Shown: positions 9,413-19,840 of the stretch, one piece after another
Layout: every line of letters begins with the position of its first letter
Numbering within the stretch: position 1 is the stretch's first letter
From: Rhodothermales bacterium
GTDB lineage: Bacteria > Bacteroidota > Rhodothermia > Rhodothermales > Bin80
Reading direction: 5' to 3'
Length of the DNA stretch: 64,000 nt
Assembly (NCBI GenBank): GCA_958296045.1
Contig: CATQHT010000003.1
Span: forward strand, 1,127,246-1,191,245
The notes under the pieces: generated by a model
Seen by the model: only the letters and a program-made list of their open reading frames with translations
What the model was told of the DNA's origin: nothing
Database searches by the model: none
Made by a program: the position numbers and the translations under genes

Positions 9413-11977
9413 CTACGCCACCTCGCGAAACCGGTCCTCTGAATGCTCCTCCGCCGCCACAAGGCTGACATCCGCTATCGCATCTCCCTCCTTAAGCCGG
9501 ATGAGACGGACCCCCTGCGAATAGCGCCCCAGCATCACTATGGAACTGGCCTTAAGCCTAATCAGCGTGCCGTTCTGCGTAACGATCATCAGCTCATCAC
9601 TCTCCTGAACGGCCCTGACGGCCACCAAGGGTCCCGTCCGTGTCGTGGGCTTCAACGACCACACGCCGAGGCCACCGCGAGCGTGGTCAGGGTATTCGGC
9701 AAGGCGGGACCTCTTGCCGTAACCGTGTTCGCTGATGGTCAACACATGTGGCTCCTCTCCTTCATGCACTACGGCCATGCCCACTACATGCTCGGTACCT
9801 AAGAGTCGCATGCCACGAACACCAATAGCATTGCGCCCTATCGGGCGCGCATCGCTCTCGCTGAACCTGATGACGCGCCCCGACGAGGAGGCCAACAGAA
9901 TATGCGCTGACCCTGATGTCAGGCGTGCCTCCAGCACCTGATCTCCCTCCCGGACCTGTATCGCAATCTTTCCTGTACTCAGCGGACGACTGAACTCCAA
10001 TAGCGAAGTCTTCTTGACCTGGCCGCCACGCGTAGCAATAACGATAAAGCGGGATTGTAGGAATCCCCGATCCCTGAAATGTTTCTTAGCCACCGGGAGA
10101 ATAGTCCGTACGCGATCTTCAAGCGCGATCTGGATCAGGTTGCGAATGTTGCGTCCTTTGCCAGTGCGGCTACCTGCGGGTACCTCAAACACACGCAGAT
10201 AATAGCACTGCCCGTGGTCGGTAAAAAAAAGCAGGTAGTCGTGGTTGAATGCCACGAACAGGTGCTCAAGGAAGTCGTCATCACGCAGCCCGCCTGCCCG
10301 CTTGCCGATGCCGCCTCGCCCTTGGTTGCGAAACTCGCTGGTTTTTGTCCGCTTGACCAGCCCCTGGCGCGACATGGTTACCACCACCTGGCGATCTGCG
10401 ATCAGGTCCTCAATGAGCTGATCTTCTTTGCCTGCCTTGTCGATCTCTGTCCGCCGCTCATCGGCGAACCGGGCACGCAGCTCCAATAGCTCATCCTTTA
10501 TGATAAGCATACGTAGCGGCCTGCTTTCCAGGATGGCGACCAGCTGCTGCAGCACTCGCTTCACTGCTGCAAACTCAGCCTCGATCTTCTCCCGTTCAAG
10601 GCCAGTCAGGCGCCGCAGGCGCATCTCGAGGATTGCGCTTGCCTGTGCTTCCGAGAGCCACTGCTCCATTCGGTGACCCGGGGGTTGGGCAGGTAAGCGC
10701 AGCCGGACTCGTTGCTGCTCAGTCAGATGCGAAGGATACACTCCGCGCATCAGGTTCGTGTGTGCCTCGTCCGCGGATCCCGATTCGCGGATAATCGTGA
10801 TAACGGCATCTAGATGGTCCAGCGCGCGCGTCAGGCCTTCCAAGATATGCGCCCGCTGCCTAGCCTTATTCAGCCGGTGCCGGGTACGGCGTTGGACCAC
10901 TTCGTGGCGATGGTTCACAAAGTGAACGATCGCGTCTTTCAATTTGAGGGTCTTCGGGCGCCCGCCCACCAGCGCGACAAAGTTGACACCAAACGTCTGC
11001 TGACACTTGGAGTGCTTGTACAGCTTGTTTTGCACCACTTGGGGATGCGCATCTTTTTTGAGCTCGATGACGATCCGCATGCCGTCTCGATCGCTCTCAT
11101 CACGCAGGTCACTGATTTCATCTAGGCGCTTAGTGCGCACCAAGCCCGCGATTTTCTCTACCAGCGCGCTCTTGTTCACCTGGTAGGGTATTTCGGAGAT
11201 GATGAGTGCCGTACGGTCACCGCGCAGCTCTTCTTCGTGCATGCGTGCCCGCACTACGATCGGCCCTCGACCCGTGGCGTAGGCAGCCTGGACGCCCGCA
11301 TAGCCGTAGATGATTCCTCCGGTCGGAAAGTCTGGACCGGGCAGGTACTCCATCAGGCCCAGTGTGTCGATCTCAGGTTCATCGATATACGCGACTATGG
11401 CATCAACGACTTCGCCCAAGTTGTGCGGCGGAATTTTCGTCGCCATGCCGACGGCGATGCCATCTCCGCCGTTGATCAACAGGTTGGGTACGGAAGCCGG
11501 AAGCACCTGCGGCTCCTGCAATGAGCCGTCGAAGTTCTCCCCAAAGTCCACGGTACCTTCCTTGAGGTCGCGCAGCATCGCTGCCGCCAGGCGGGTCAGG
11601 CGCGCCTCCGTGTAGCGCATCGCCGCTGCCGAATCCCCGTCTACCGAGCCGAAGTTGCCTTGGCCGTCCACCAGCGGGTGGCGCAGCGAAAACGGCTGCG
11701 CCATCCGCACCATGGTGTCATACACCGAGGCATCACCGTGCGGGTGGTACTTGCCCAGCACCTCACCCACGATACGCGCACTCTTCTTGTATGCCGAGCC
11801 GGGGGCCAGCCCAAGCTCACTCATGCCGTACAGCACCCTGCGGTGGGCAGGCTTCAGACCGTCCCGAATATCCGGCAGCGCCCTCCCCACGATCACCGAC
11901 ATCGAATAGTCGATGTAGGAGGACTTCATCTCGTCCGTGATGCTCACGGGCGTGACCCGCTCCGTTTCGGACCCCAT
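9413..11977 (-). CDS. gyrA: DNA gyrase subunit A
   Basis: 854-aa GyrA, which cleaves and rejoins DNA in the gyrase A2B2 complex. The ATG at 11977 gives [20 protein letters not shown], aligning residue for residue with E. coli GyrA, so active-site and resistance positions keep E. coli numbers; a TTG at 12016 would add 13 residues. The catalytic Tyr lies in [10 protein letters not shown]. The GyrA box appears as QGRGGIG, and the C-terminal domain has the usual beta-pinwheel repeats, favouring GyrA over ParC. In the quinolone pocket, [10 protein letters not shown] has Ala at position 83 instead of Ser, with Asp87 kept. It lies downstream of thrA on the same strand, 640 bases away, so it probably has its own promoter. 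Confidence 0.95.
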   Translation of the reverse strand: MGSETERVTPVSITDEMKSSYIDYSMSVIVGRALPDIRDGLKPAHRRVLYGMSELGLAPGSAYKKSARIVGEVLGKYHPHGDASVYDTMVRMAQPFSLRHPLVDGQGNFGSVDGDSAAAMRYTEARLTRLAAAMLRDLKEGTVDFGENFDGSLQEPQVLPASVPNLLINGGDGIAVGMATKIPPHNLGEVVDAIVAYIDEPEIDTLGLMEYLPGPDFPTGGIIYGYAGVQAAYATGRGPIVVRARMHEEELRGDRTALIISEIPYQVNKSALVEKIAGLVRTKRLDEISDLRDESDRDGMRIVIELKKDAHPQVVQNKLYKHSKCQQTFGVNFVALVGGRPKTLKLKDAIVHFVNHRHEVVQRRTRHRLNKARQRAHILEGLTRALDHLDAVITIIRESGSADEAHTNLMRGVYPSHLTEQQRVRLRLPAQPPGHRMEQWLSEAQASAILEMRLRRLTGLEREKIEAEFAAVKRVLQQLVAILESRPLRMLIIKDELLELRARFADERRTEIDKAGKEDQLIEDLIADRQVVVTMSRQGLVKRTKTSEFRNQGRGGIGKRAGGLRDDDFLEHLFVAFNHDYLLFFTDHGQCYYLRVFEVPAGSRTGKGRNIRNLIQIALEDRVRTILPVAKKHFRDRGFLQSRFIVIATRGGQVKKTSLLEFSRPLSTGKIAIQVREGDQVLEARLTSGSAHILLASSSGRVIRFSESDARPIGRNAIGVRGMRLLGTEHVVGMAVVHEGEEPHVLTISEHGYGKRSRLAEYPDHARGGLGVWSLKPTTRTGPLVAVRAVQESDELMIVTQNGTLIRLKASSIVMLGRYSQGVRLIRLKEGDAIADVSLVAAEEHSEDRFREVA

Positions 11978-12619
11978 TATGCCGTCAGCATGCGGCGTCG
12001 CCTTATTACTTGCCAACTATGCGCTGAGAAATGTCAGATGCGTTGACCTAATTCGCAGATTTGCCATACGTAAATTACGAAATCTGCCGCCCTGATGCCA
12101 GACGGCCGGAAGCATGCCGGTTGCGTGCATGGGTTTTCAGGATCAATTCACGTTTGGGCCGATTCCCCGTGGGGCTGGACCACTCAGGGATAGGGGCAAT
12201 TCTCGCGCTCCTGAAATAGGCAAAAAGAAGCTACGCTACGGTCTCCAGGGACGGCAATCGTCTGGTATGGTCCAAGCCGACCCACATACACTACTGATGT
12301 CGGCGAATCCATCATTGCTCACGATCGGTTGCGCTTGTGCCGACAAACGTAATTCAAGCGCGCTGCAGATTGAACAGCCAACAAGGACCAGGAATGCCAT
12401 CGACGTGCCGCTCTTCCAGGCGCGCACACATGGCGATTGACCGTCAGCAAGCAACGATACGCCCTCTGCTTCCATTGGACCTCGTGGCAGCGCCAGATTG
12501 GCAGGAGCCTTCCTACCAACGCGTCCTTCAGTTACATTCAAGCCTTGGTTCGCTATCTAGAGCGGGCATCCGATCCACCCCCTACGGCCGATTATCGAGT
12601 CTCTACCAGCAGACGACCT
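11978..12619. other. Intergenic region upstream of gyrA
   Basis: About 640 bases between the end of the aspartokinase gene and the gyrA start. It should contain the gyrA promoter. No supported gene was seen; several antisense open frames lack motifs. Confidence 0.5.
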
Positions 12620-15082
12620 TCAGGGCATGAGTTCCGCTGCCTTGATAAGGTCAGCCAGAAGCCCGGCCGCAGTCACGCCCAAACCGGCGCCTGGGCCTTG
12701 AACGATGAGCGGCGTATCACTGTACCGCTTGGTATGGAACACGATGATGTTGTCGCGACCGGGAATTTGTGCAAACGGCGACGACTCCTCCACGGCTCGC
12801 AACCCCACCACAAGTGCCCCTCGTTCGTAACTGGCCATGTACTGGAGACGCATTCCGTCCCGCCTGGCGGCCTCCACGCGAACATTCCATTCTCCATCCA
12901 TCATGGCTATCTCTCGCATGAACACCTCCGTGCTTACATCATCCAGACCCGCTGGTAGCAAAGATTCCACCTGCAGGTCACAGCGCTCGACTGCGTGGCC
13001 CATCTCTCGCGCGAGCAGCATGAGCTTGCGCGCCGAATCTTCTCCGCGTAAATCCTCCCTAGGGTCAGGCTCTGTGTAACCCAGGCTGTGTGCTCGGCGC
13101 AGGACCTCAGAAAATGGATGGCCCTGCTCCAAACCATTGAAGATGTATGAAAGCGTACCAGAAAAGATGCCTTCAACCTTGTACACCTCGTCGCCCGATC
13201 GAATCAGGTCACGCAGCGTAGATAATACCGGGAGCCCTGCGCCGATCGTAGTCTCGTACCGATAGGCTACCTCGCGGCGGTATGCAATCCGCTGCAGCCG
13301 CCGGTAGAAGGGCATCTCGCGCGTGTTGGCCAGCTTGTTTGCCGTCACTATGCCAAACCCCATTTCAAGGAATTCTGGATAGCATGCTGCCACCTCTGCA
13401 GATGCTGTGGTATCCACCACAATCAGGCGTTCCAGGCGGCTGGCACCGAGCTGCTCCGCCAACCAATCCAGGTTCGCTGGGCGTCCTTGCCTGAGCGCGT
13501 CCATAGCGTGACACTTTTCTATGCCGTCAGCGCTCCAGACCATGCGACTGGAGTTGGCCACGCCCACCAGCTTAAGATTGAGGCGCACCGACTCTAGCAG
13601 ATTCTCGTGCTGGTCATTCATGATCTGCAGCAGCCGGGTCCCAACACGTCCGGGCCCTAAGAGACATACATGCGCGCGCAACCGTGCCAGCGGGAAGGCT
13701 TCATGGAGCGCGCGCACCGCCCTGCGCACTTCGTCATCGCGCACCACTGCCGAGATGTTGGTTTCCGCCGCCCCCTGGGCGATGGAAAGGACGTTTACCC
13801 GGCTGCGCCCAAGCGTAGAAAACATACGCCCAGCCAGACCCGGGTGAAGCCGCATATGGTCACCAACGGCCGATACCACTGCGCAGTCAGAGATAGCGAA
13901 GATGGCATTTACATCGCTGCGCCGCCTCTCGGCTGCAAATTCGTTAGACAGGATGTCCACGGCCTTAGCGGCGTCCTCTTGGCGTACGACCAGGCAGATG
14001 CTCTGCTCACTGGATGCCTGCGCAATCATGAGCACGTTCACTTCGCTCTGCGCCAGGGCCACAAAGACGCGCGCCGCAATGCCTGGCACGCCTATCATCC
14101 CACCGCCTTCGATCATCACGGCGGCTACGGATCGGATCGTGGAGATGGCCTTGACGCGCAACCCCACCTTGGTGGAGTGAGCAGAAATGAGCGTGCCAGC
14201 GGCCTCGGGATTCAACGAGTTCTTTATGAACAACGGTATGCTGGCCTCCTGCAACGGGCGCATGGTGCGCGGGTGCAGCACGCGAGCACCGAAGTACGCC
14301 ATTTCGGCCGCTTCGGTGTAGCTGAGTTTGGCGAGGGGGAAGGCTTCAGGCACATCACGCGGATCGGCGCTGTGCACGCCATCCACATCGGTCCAGATCA
14401 CTACGCGCTCCGCCCTGAGCGCGCCTCCAATGATTGTTGCCGTATAGTCGCTGCCAGACCGCCCAAGTGTAGTGGTATGACCATCTGTTGTGCTCGCAAT
14501 GAATCCTGTTACCACGGCGATGTGCCATACGGGCAGGCTGCACATCCGCTGCTGAATAAGGTGCGCGGATGCTTCAAAATCCACTCTTGCCTCGCCATAA
14601 GTCCGATCGGTGCGGATAATTTCACGCGCGTCCACGACACTGGCCACCTCGCCAGCCGCCCGCAGTGCCGCTGCTATAAGCGGTGCGGATGCGCGTTCTC
14701 CGAGGCTGACGAGCGCATCTCTGGTACGCATGGTGCATTCACCTAACAGTGCGATACCAGTAAGCCAACCAGTCAGCAGGTCCCAAAGACGGTCCAGGCG
14801 AGCATCAAGGCTCGGCCGTTCTTCGGTCAGGGCCAGATGCCGGGCCGCGTCCCGATGCCGGCTGCGCAAGAGGCCGGGCGCACTTTGGTAGATCTCTCCG
14901 TTGCGAACGGCATCATTGGCCGCTTCCAAGAGCGTATCTGTGACGCCTCCGAGAGCTGAAACCACCACCACAGGCTGGACACCTGGTTCTCGGTCCTGAA
15001 TGAGGGATACCACGTCGCGAATGCGTTTGGCAGAGCTTACCGAGGTGCCGCCAAATTTGTAGACCTGAATTTTTCGCCCCAT
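12620..15082 (-). CDS. thrA: Bifunctional aspartokinase / homoserine dehydrogenase
   Basis: 820 aa, the same length as E. coli ThrA. It catalyses the first (aspartate phosphorylation) and third (aspartate semialdehyde reduction) steps of the aspartate family pathway to threonine and methionine. The N-terminal kinase starts VYKFGGTSV and contains GRSGSDYTATIIG; two ACT-type regulatory segments follow (IGVPGIAARVF, HPGLAGRMFSTLGR). The dehydrogenase starts with the Rossmann motif LLGPGRVGTRLL and has VEGIFSGTLSYIFNG and GYTEPDPREDL. The start is ATG 15082: a longer frame reaches 15274 but would overlap the tRNA-Ala gene. Feedback inhibition by threonine is usual in the family and likely here through the ACT domains. 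No thrB or thrC adjoins it. Confidence 0.94.
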   Translation of the reverse strand: MGRKIQVYKFGGTSVSSAKRIRDVVSLIQDREPGVQPVVVVSALGGVTDTLLEAANDAVRNGEIYQSAPGLLRSRHRDAARHLALTEERPSLDARLDRLWDLLTGWLTGIALLGECTMRTRDALVSLGERASAPLIAAALRAAGEVASVVDAREIIRTDRTYGEARVDFEASAHLIQQRMCSLPVWHIAVVTGFIASTTDGHTTTLGRSGSDYTATIIGGALRAERVVIWTDVDGVHSADPRDVPEAFPLAKLSYTEAAEMAYFGARVLHPRTMRPLQEASIPLFIKNSLNPEAAGTLISAHSTKVGLRVKAISTIRSVAAVMIEGGGMIGVPGIAARVFVALAQSEVNVLMIAQASSEQSICLVVRQEDAAKAVDILSNEFAAERRRSDVNAIFAISDCAVVSAVGDHMRLHPGLAGRMFSTLGRSRVNVLSIAQGAAETNISAVVRDDEVRRAVRALHEAFPLARLRAHVCLLGPGRVGTRLLQIMNDQHENLLESVRLNLKLVGVANSSRMVWSADGIEKCHAMDALRQGRPANLDWLAEQLGASRLERLIVVDTTASAEVAACYPEFLEMGFGIVTANKLANTREMPFYRRLQRIAYRREVAYRYETTIGAGLPVLSTLRDLIRSGDEVYKVEGIFSGTLSYIFNGLEQGHPFSEVLRRAHSLGYTEPDPREDLRGEDSARKLMLLAREMGHAVERCDLQVESLLPAGLDDVSTEVFMREIAMMDGEWNVRVEAARRDGMRLQYMASYERGALVVGLRAVEESSPFAQIPGRDNIIVFHTKRYSDTPLIVQGPGAGLGVTAAGLLADLIKAAELMP

Positions 15083-15232
15083 GGGTCCACTGTTGTAGGT
15101 GGTCACTGCCAGCCGTGGCAGCAAGGCGCCAGCACTGCCGCTCCGTCCGCTTCGCGCGCCCGTCAAACGCAGCGCTGCGCAGCCTGGGTCCGCACGGGAT
15201 CTTACTGAGGGTACTCGGGTTGATACAGCTTC

Positions 15233-15305
<73 letters not shown>

Positions 15306-15765
15306 CCGCCCCGTCAACGAGATCTTGGCTCACATTATTAGGGCGGCGCGCAAACCTTGTCCCTCGTATTGACTGTTGCGACATGGCATGCCTGAAGGCA
15401 GCGCTATGCGGAAACGACGAGTCTTTGGCGATGCCTTGGTCTAGTCCTTCGATCGTTGTCGGCCATTGCCCAGGTCATTCCCTGATGCGCTCCTGCATTG
15501 GTCTTACGAATCGCCTGAACCCCATACGCGAGTGGCGCCCGATGCGCATGTTTGGGCGTACACGATGTCGTGGACTGGAAATGGAGATCGGCTTCGACAA
15601 CTCCTCTGGTGTTACGAGACGCGTATTCATGGAAACCCTCGGCACGGGCGCCCCAAGGCACAATCAGAAGACAATTCTGCGCTCGGCACACTGCGATGCG
15701 CAATAAATAGCTAAGATTCGGCGCGGAGTGCACCGCCATCAGGTGCAGCCCAAAATCCGTTCCAT
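15306..15765. other. Gene-poor left border of island
   Basis: About 460 bases directly after tRNA-Ala with no convincing gene. Overlapping open frames on both strands have no motif. The next recognisable sequence is the methyltransferase relic at 15766. Confidence 0.4.
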
Positions 15766-16050
15766 CCTCATGCTGGCATTACCAGGAGCCACATCACGGC
15801 CTTGGTCGATCCATGGACAGACGACTCGTTGCACCACAACCATCTTAGCGTAATCAACCACGAACTGGCCAGCCTCACTTATGCCCGGCAGGGAAAAGAC
15901 GACGCGGTCAATCGCCTTCCTTGCGCCATCTGCGTGCGCCTAGCATGCTGGGAGCAGCGGACGCAGCGCTAAATGATCAAACCGCTTTTACGCCAGATTT
16001 AGCAGGTTCGGGGGCATCGCGTCCAGACGCTGACTCGGGATGCGCCTGAG
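15766..16050 (-). pseudogene. Degraded copy of methyltransferase 3' end
   Basis: About 285 bases that align, same orientation, with 20950-21240, the C-terminal end of the interrupted methyltransferase gene. Shared stretches include gatccatggac, cgttgcaccaca, gcctcacttatgc and cagggaaaagacg. Small indels and stops break the frame, so it cannot be translated. Both copies start at the same point, beside the stop codon of the gene. With 20953 it brackets the NTPase pair. Confidence 0.85.
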
Positions 16051-16155
16051 CACGGGGTAGTAACTGACTTAGTGGACCGCAGCCGCGCGGCCTTTAAAGG
16101 CGATGCGGCTGGCCGAAACCTTGCTTAAGCTAAGATCGGAAAGCGTCGCACAAGT

Positions 16156-16177
16156 TTTAGGCACACAGAGGCCTAAA
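16156..16177 (-). terminator. Hairpin after NTPase operon
   Basis: A 7-bp stem (tttaggc / gcctaaa) with an 8-base loop about 25 bases past the stop of the TPR NTPase gene. No clear U tract follows on the gene strand, so termination is only possible. Confidence 0.35.
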
Positions 16178-16201
16178 GCGGTCAACACCTAGCGCCCAAT
16201 C

Positions 16202-18556
16202 CTACGTGCTCAGCCCCAAATCATCTAGGAGATCCTTCGCAACCTGGAGCACCTCGGCCGATTCACGGACCATTTCGCCAGCATACTGGCGTAGGGCTAC
16301 GACGAGGGGGACAAGCGTCTCCGATTTTGCCTTGTCGCTTGCAAGAATGTCGACTACGTCATGTGCCGAGGCACCGGCTTTAATCAAGAACGTGACAAAC
16401 TCCAGTATCTGGCGCATCATTGCGTCGTCGCTATGAACGAAGACCGTATACGCAGAACGAAACACACCCATAGCCACCTTCAGTTTGCCTTGAGCTAGTA
16501 GTGCCCTTGCTCGCAAATACAATACTCGCCACCTGAGGTTGTTGTGCTGTCCTCCCGTCAAGGAGCGAAGCCTCCGTGTGATCTCTGTGCATGTATGTAG
16601 AGTAGCCTTTGGACGATCGATCATGAGTTGTATCGCGCCTTTGTATAGCAACGCATTGGCGACTTGGATCTGCTGAGTCTTTGCATCGCTGCTGCCAATG
16701 CGTACAACCACCTCGTCGTACGCCCTGATCGCTCCCTCCAAGTCTCCGAGATATCGCTGAACATGTCCCTTGCTGATTAACGCCATGGCAACCGGATGCT
16801 GCAGAGCCTTTGCATTGCTGCTGCCAAAGCGTGCAATCACCTCGTGGTACGCCCTGATCGCCCCCTCTAAGTCTCCACGCTTGTGTCGAACATGCCCCCT
16901 GCCGAGCAACGCCATGGCAATCGGATGCTGTAGAGCCTTTGCATTGCTGCTGCCAAAGCGTTCAACCGCCTCGTCGTATGTCCTGATCGCCCCCTCCAAG
17001 TCTCCGAGATGCTCGTGTGCTATGGCATTCTCATTAAATGCTCGCGCAATGCTAGCCTTCAGCACTCGAGGCCAATCTGCGCCATGAGCGGCAAATACTT
17101 TCTTCGCAGCCTCGATTACTTTCTCGTATGCTTTCGCGTTGAATGCATCGACAATCTCCTGCAAGGGTTGCTCCTGCGATTCGGTGCCGCCTGCTACCGC
17201 AACAGCGCGAGCAAAGGAGCCGGTGTGACCATGTAACAGTTTCTCAACACGTAGATGCGCCATGCAAGAGCAGTCACTGTCAGTTACTGGCAACCCGGCC
17301 CGCGCCTGCTTCATTCCTTCGAGAAAGGTCGTCGAAAGCGGCTCTTCCAAGCCCAACCAGCATGATCCCTCGGTAAACTCGGCCTTGCTGTAGAATGCCG
17401 CCATGAAATGGATCAGATTTCGCACGACAGCCGCCTCACCGCGTTCACGCCGTAGCTTGTAGTAGATGCAGTAGAGTCGTTCTGAAGCGGTATACAGACG
17501 CTTATTGCCTCCACCTTCCCAGATCACCGCGCCACGGGTGACCAGTCGTCCAAGCATAGTTGACACTGTTCGGATATCCATGCGAGCCCGCGCCGCGACC
17601 TCGCTAGGTGTCGACAATCGCCATAGATCAAGCAACGCGATATAGACCCGCCGCTCTGTCTTCCCAATGCCCTCAAGATAACTACGGAAATAATCGGTAT
17701 GGTCGTCAATCAGCGTTACCATATCTTTCATCAATCGACGCAGCGACCAATTCTGCGCTAACCCACCCATGGTGACTAGTAAGCGTGGACTGCCACCAGT
17801 CAGGATTTCAAGTGGCCTCATTTCGCGCATGGTCACGGCATCGCCGCTAACCACCTTCCACAAGCGGCGACATTCTTCAGTACCCAGTGGGTCTAGGTAG
17901 ATGGTCCGAAAAAGCTCGAAGAATGGATGGCTAGCGTCGTCCAGACCCTTGAAGCGACTGGTGGCCGAGACTAGCAGCATGATCTTGGGCTCCATCTGCA
18001 GCATTTTGCGCAACTTCCAGCCGAAATCCTTACTCACATCCATGCTGAGCGACTGCAGGTTCTCAACCATGAGCACGAGCTTTTTGTTCAAGTAATCCGC
18101 AGCATCCAGAACCGCCGCACAAGCGTTCTCTGCAAGCGACTGCTCACGCCATCGAGTACTCAGGCAGGCGTGCGTATCGCGTAGTTCTCGTGCAAAATCG
18201 GAATTTCGCGTAGCGATCTCCGTAGCAAGATGAAACAGTGTCTCTAACCAGAAGTCGGCTATATTGAAGATCTCTTGGCTCTCCTCCATGAACCGGACAG
18301 GCAACAGGCACCCAGAGAATTCAGCGGCTGTCCGCAACTCTGCAGCGACGCGAGCCAGTAGCATGGTTTTGCCCCAGCCACGAGGAGCTACAATCAGCAC
18401 ATGCTGGCAGGAGAGCGAATCAATGTTCCCGCTCAGGACTTCCAGTACCACATCGAGCTCACGCTTTCTGACCACGAACTGCGTTCTCACTTCGTCGTCA
18501 GATTGGAGTATCCCTGGATTGAACTTGCGGACTGTACGGTGAGCTACTTCGGGCAT
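16202..18556 (-). CDS. P-loop NTPase with winged-helix and TPR-like repeats
   Basis: 784 aa, no family name recognised. Residues ~1-250 are an ATPase domain: Walker A is VAPRGWGKTML and the Walker B-like strand is KLVLMVENLQ, with Glu-Asn where Asp-Asp/Glu is usual. A winged-helix region (STPSEVAARARMDIRTVSTM) follows. The C-terminal half has three 43-residue repeats beginning GDLEGAIR, of TPR character. NTPase, winged helix and TPR is the layout of STAND-type sensor proteins, but no N-terminal effector domain is seen. ATG 18556 is preceded by aagga at about 9 bases and lies 11 bases after the upstream NTPase gene stop, so the two are co-transcribed. A longer in-frame start would overlap that gene. 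Confidence 0.75.
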   Translation of the reverse strand: MPEVAHRTVRKFNPGILQSDDEVRTQFVVRKRELDVVLEVLSGNIDSLSCQHVLIVAPRGWGKTMLLARVAAELRTAAEFSGCLLPVRFMEESQEIFNIADFWLETLFHLATEIATRNSDFARELRDTHACLSTRWREQSLAENACAAVLDAADYLNKKLVLMVENLQSLSMDVSKDFGWKLRKMLQMEPKIMLLVSATSRFKGLDDASHPFFELFRTIYLDPLGTEECRRLWKVVSGDAVTMREMRPLEILTGGSPRLLVTMGGLAQNWSLRRLMKDMVTLIDDHTDYFRSYLEGIGKTERRVYIALLDLWRLSTPSEVAARARMDIRTVSTMLGRLVTRGAVIWEGGGNKRLYTASERLYCIYYKLRRERGEAAVVRNLIHFMAAFYSKAEFTEGSCWLGLEEPLSTTFLEGMKQARAGLPVTDSDCSCMAHLRVEKLLHGHTGSFARAVAVAGGTESQEQPLQEIVDAFNAKAYEKVIEAAKKVFAAHGADWPRVLKASIARAFNENAIAHEHLGDLEGAIRTYDEAVERFGSSNAKALQHPIAMALLGRGHVRHKRGDLEGAIRAYHEVIARFGSSNAKALQHPVAMALISKGHVQRYLGDLEGAIRAYDEVVVRIGSSDAKTQQIQVANALLYKGAIQLMIDRPKATLHTCTEITRRLRSLTGGQHNNLRWRVLYLRARALLAQGKLKVAMGVFRSAYTVFVHSDDAMMRQILEFVTFLIKAGASAHDVVDILASDKAKSETLVPLVVALRQYAGEMVRESAEVLQVAKDLLDDLGLST
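16640..17025 (-). repeat. Three 129-bp tandem repeats coding for TPR-like units
   Basis: The phrase around gctgctgccaa(a/t)gcg recurs at about 16682, 16811 and 16940, a period of 129 bases or 43 codons. Protein units share GDLEGAIR.Y.E...R.GSS.AK. Two of the three are nearly identical at DNA level, suggesting recent expansion and possible copy-number change. Confidence 0.85.
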
Positions 18557-18567
18557 TGCAGGTGTCC

Positions 18568-19788
18568 TTATTGTTCGCTGTTGGGACGGCGGTTTTCCAG
18601 GGGGATGTAATGGCCGCGGAAGCGCGCCGCCCACCAGTCTTTGAGTAAATGTGACAAATAGCGGTAACCATCGGCTCCCTCTGTGAGATAGCCATCGTGC
18701 ACCAGGATGTCGATCACTTCCGCGATGCGCCCCGGCGCATCGTTAAACAGCTTCTCGAGATGCCGCCGTGAGCTCGGCGTGAATACATCCTCAAGAGCCG
18801 CTGCAGCCAATATTTCTACGGCGATGGTGTAATCGTCTCCCAACCCATCCTCAAGGCGGCTCTCATAATGACGGAGGTCCATCTGCCCCGGCGGGCCTAA
18901 GAGTGAGTTCTGATACACTAAGTCGACATCTTCCACTGTCACTCGGTCTCGCCCCAGCATGGTATACTCGTACAGCCGCGCGAAGAAGGACTGTACATGG
19001 TGCGGGATGCCGATGCCAAGCTTATCGTATACAGCGGCTGCCACGCCGTCCTCAACCTGAAGTTGGCAGGTTTCTGCGAGACGATGAAAGCACTGGATGC
19101 TAGTATCACGGTCCCATGGCCCCACGCGGAAGGGATGAAGATAGTTGATACGATCAGAGATGCCGAGGCGCCACACGAGAGGCTGAAGTCCGATACTACC
19201 CGAGACGATGACAACCAGCGATCTGCTGTTGATACTTTGGAGTGCTTGGCGCAACCAACTCAGAAATGTTTCGACCCGTTGTTTGCTTTCCGATTCCCCC
19301 GACTCCCTAAGCATGCGCTTTAGAAAGATTGGTAACTCGTCGATCACGAGGAGACTTGGTTTGTCCTGTGCGGCGCAAGCGAGTAGCAGTTCCTTCCCGT
19401 GCCGCCGCCAGTTTCCAGTCGTCAGGCCAGCCCTGAGCTTGGCTCTAACGCGATAAACACTAACCTCCTCAATGCAGTCAAGGAACCAGCTTCCAACCTT
19501 GGAGAAATGGTGCGACTTGGAGGAAGCAATCCGCTGTGCGGCCTGTGCGACATCTGCAATTACGTCTTCCTCGCAGGTCGCAGCTTCCGCATCGGTGAAA
19601 AAAAAGTTCCAACCCTGAGCCTCGAGTCGCTGCCCTAATTCCTGAATCACGCTAGTCTTTCCCATGCGCCGCTGCCCGGTCACCAATACGTGGTTACCGT
19701 CGCGAACTAGCTTTGACAGAATCGTCAATTCGTTCTCGCGATCAAAGAAGTCGTTGCCGCTTACCCAGCGGCCAGTGGATATTCTCAT
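18568..19788 (-). CDS. AAA+ ATPase, archaeal/Orc1-like type
   Basis: 406-aa ATPase. The start is the second of two close ATGs (19788), because aaggag sits 6 bases before it but directly touches the first. Walker A is VLVTGQRRMGKTS, Walker B is LLVIDELP, and a sensor-like strand LVVIVSGS follows. The C-terminal part looks like a lid plus winged helix (EVIDILVHDGYLTEG). This architecture is shared by predicted archaeal-type ATPases of unknown role and by Orc1/Cdc6-like proteins. It is first in a two-gene operon with the TPR NTPase, 11 bases apart. Neighbouring methyltransferase relics suggest a defence function, which is inference. Confidence 0.8.
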   Translation of the reverse strand: MRISTGRWVSGNDFFDRENELTILSKLVRDGNHVLVTGQRRMGKTSVIQELGQRLEAQGWNFFFTDAEAATCEEDVIADVAQAAQRIASSKSHHFSKVGSWFLDCIEEVSVYRVRAKLRAGLTTGNWRRHGKELLLACAAQDKPSLLVIDELPIFLKRMLRESGESESKQRVETFLSWLRQALQSINSRSLVVIVSGSIGLQPLVWRLGISDRINYLHPFRVGPWDRDTSIQCFHRLAETCQLQVEDGVAAAVYDKLGIGIPHHVQSFFARLYEYTMLGRDRVTVEDVDLVYQNSLLGPPGQMDLRHYESRLEDGLGDDYTIAVEILAAAALEDVFTPSSRRHLEKLFNDAPGRIAEVIDILVHDGYLTEGADGYRYLSHLLKDWWAARFRGHYIPLENRRPNSEQ

Positions 19789-19840
19789 GGACATCTCCTT
19801 GTTTAGGGTTACGATCTCATTGATACTTGCAGATGTCACG

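Noticed and set aside
13670-14746. 358-codon forward frame inside thrA
   Set aside because: Antisense shadow of the aspartokinase/homoserine dehydrogenase coding region.
16090-16101. Palindrome gcctttaaaggc as an operator
   Set aside because: 12-base palindrome in decayed sequence with no gene start nearby; probably chance.
16640-17025. CRISPR-like array
   Set aside because: The regular repeats are coding, 129 bases long with no spacers, and form TPR-like units in the NTPase.
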